Shown: positions 63,879 through 64,000 of the stretch, one piece after another | How the letters are laid out: the number at the start of each line of letters is the position of its first letter | How positions within the stretch are numbered: the first letter of the stretch is position 1 | Assembly: GCF_008923365.1 (NCBI RefSeq) | Contig: NZ_WBMR01000007.1 | Location: 40,316-104,315 of the forward strand | Direction: 5' to 3' | Length of the DNA: 64,000 bases | From: Actinomadura montaniterrae | Lineage (GTDB): Bacteria; Actinomycetota; Actinomycetes; Streptosporangiales; Streptosporangiaceae | Made by a program: the position numbers and the translations under genes | Notes under the pieces: generated by a model | The model's database searches: none | Told to the model about the DNA's origin: nothing | What the model saw: only the letters and a program-made list of their open reading frames with translations

Positions 63879-64000
63879 GTGGCGACCGGTGACCCGTCCA
63901 CGCGCCGGGGCAGCGGACGGTGGAACGCGGCGGCCCAGGACGGCGCGGGGCGGGCACGCCCGCGGCGCAGGTCGTGGGCGGCGCGCCGGCACCGGGCGGC
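63869..64000 (-). CDS. C-terminal end of a convergent gene (partial, unknown)
   Basis: On the minus strand a 43-codon open frame ends in TGA at 63869-63871, overlapping the MFS stop by ten bases. Third codon positions are almost all G or C as in real genes, and the peptide (RRAAHDLRRGRARPAPSW, then FHRPLPRRVDGSPVATYR) has no in-frame interruption. The rest of the gene lies beyond the window, so its family is unknown. A chance open frame in GC-rich DNA remains possible. Confidence 0.5.
   Translation of the reverse strand, partial: AARCRRAAHDLRRGRARPAPSWAAAFHRPLPRRVDGSPVATYR

Noticed and set aside
1..64000. tRNA, rRNA, CRISPR arrays, transposases, phage genes
   Set aside because: None was seen on reading both strands; long non-coding stretches are absent except the 406-bp leader region and the 290-bp gap at 13.5 kb.

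Overview
The window is very GC-rich (third codon positions almost always G or C), uses many GTG starts and ATGA/GTGA gene overlaps. It carries actinomycete hallmarks: a spore-associated (SapA-like) secreted protein, F420-type oxidoreductases, an Eis-like acetyltransferase, a BphB-like SDR cluster and an actinobacterial cysteine-type leader peptide. A filamentous actinomycete such as the Thermomonosporaceae/Actinomadura group fits best, but the genus is inference. No rRNA, tRNA, CRISPR array or insertion sequence was seen.

Layout. (1) 1-7.3 kb, plus strand: a catabolic operon with the tail of a GntR/FadR regulator, a maleate-isomerase-like enzyme, three SDR dehydrogenases (one lacking its cofactor glycine loop), an NCS1 permease with a zinc-ribbon-like tail and an Old-Yellow-Enzyme/Fe-S flavoprotein. 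(2) 7.4-13.5 kb, minus strand: a four-gene module built on a 1404-residue trypsin-like protease + STAND NTPase + TM + propeller protein, with a Trypco1-type gene first in the operon and two uncharacterised membrane proteins. It resembles predicted prokaryotic conflict/signalling systems and is the strongest candidate for an undescribed system. (3) 13.7-20.3 kb: SapA-like protein, a GAF-LuxR regulator divergent from an acyl-CoA synthetase, a secreted beta-helix protein, an F420-type luciferase-like oxidoreductase and a flavin reductase.

(4) 20.3-42.1 kb: an organosulfur-scavenging island. A cysteine-containing leader peptide (20509-20583) precedes an APC permease, an SsuD-like sulfonate monooxygenase, an SfnB-like monooxygenase, an Eis-like acetyltransferase, DszA/NtaA-type monooxygenases and a complete Opp/Dpp-type ABC importer. 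A second block holds more luciferase-like enzymes, a second SfnB and a TetR-quinone reductase pair. Reduced flavin for these two-component enzymes could come from the flavin reductase at 19.8-20.3 kb and the FMN reductase at 61.7-62.3 kb. (5) 42.1-47.1 kb: metallo-beta-lactamase/HxlR pair, acetyltransferase, an orphan RfbH-type dehydrase, and a second HxlR next to another luciferase-like enzyme.

(6) 47.2-61.3 kb, plus strand: a cytoplasmic GH78 rhamnosidase, a second Opp/Dpp importer, hydantoinase/oxoprolinase subunits HyuA-HyuB, an MGT-type glycosyltransferase and an SDR, in a tightly overlapped run that suggests uptake and ring opening of a glycosylated or amide-ring compound. (7) 61.3-64 kb: an F420/PPOX-fold protein, an NADPH-FMN reductase divergent from an MFS exporter, and the end of a convergent gene at the right edge.
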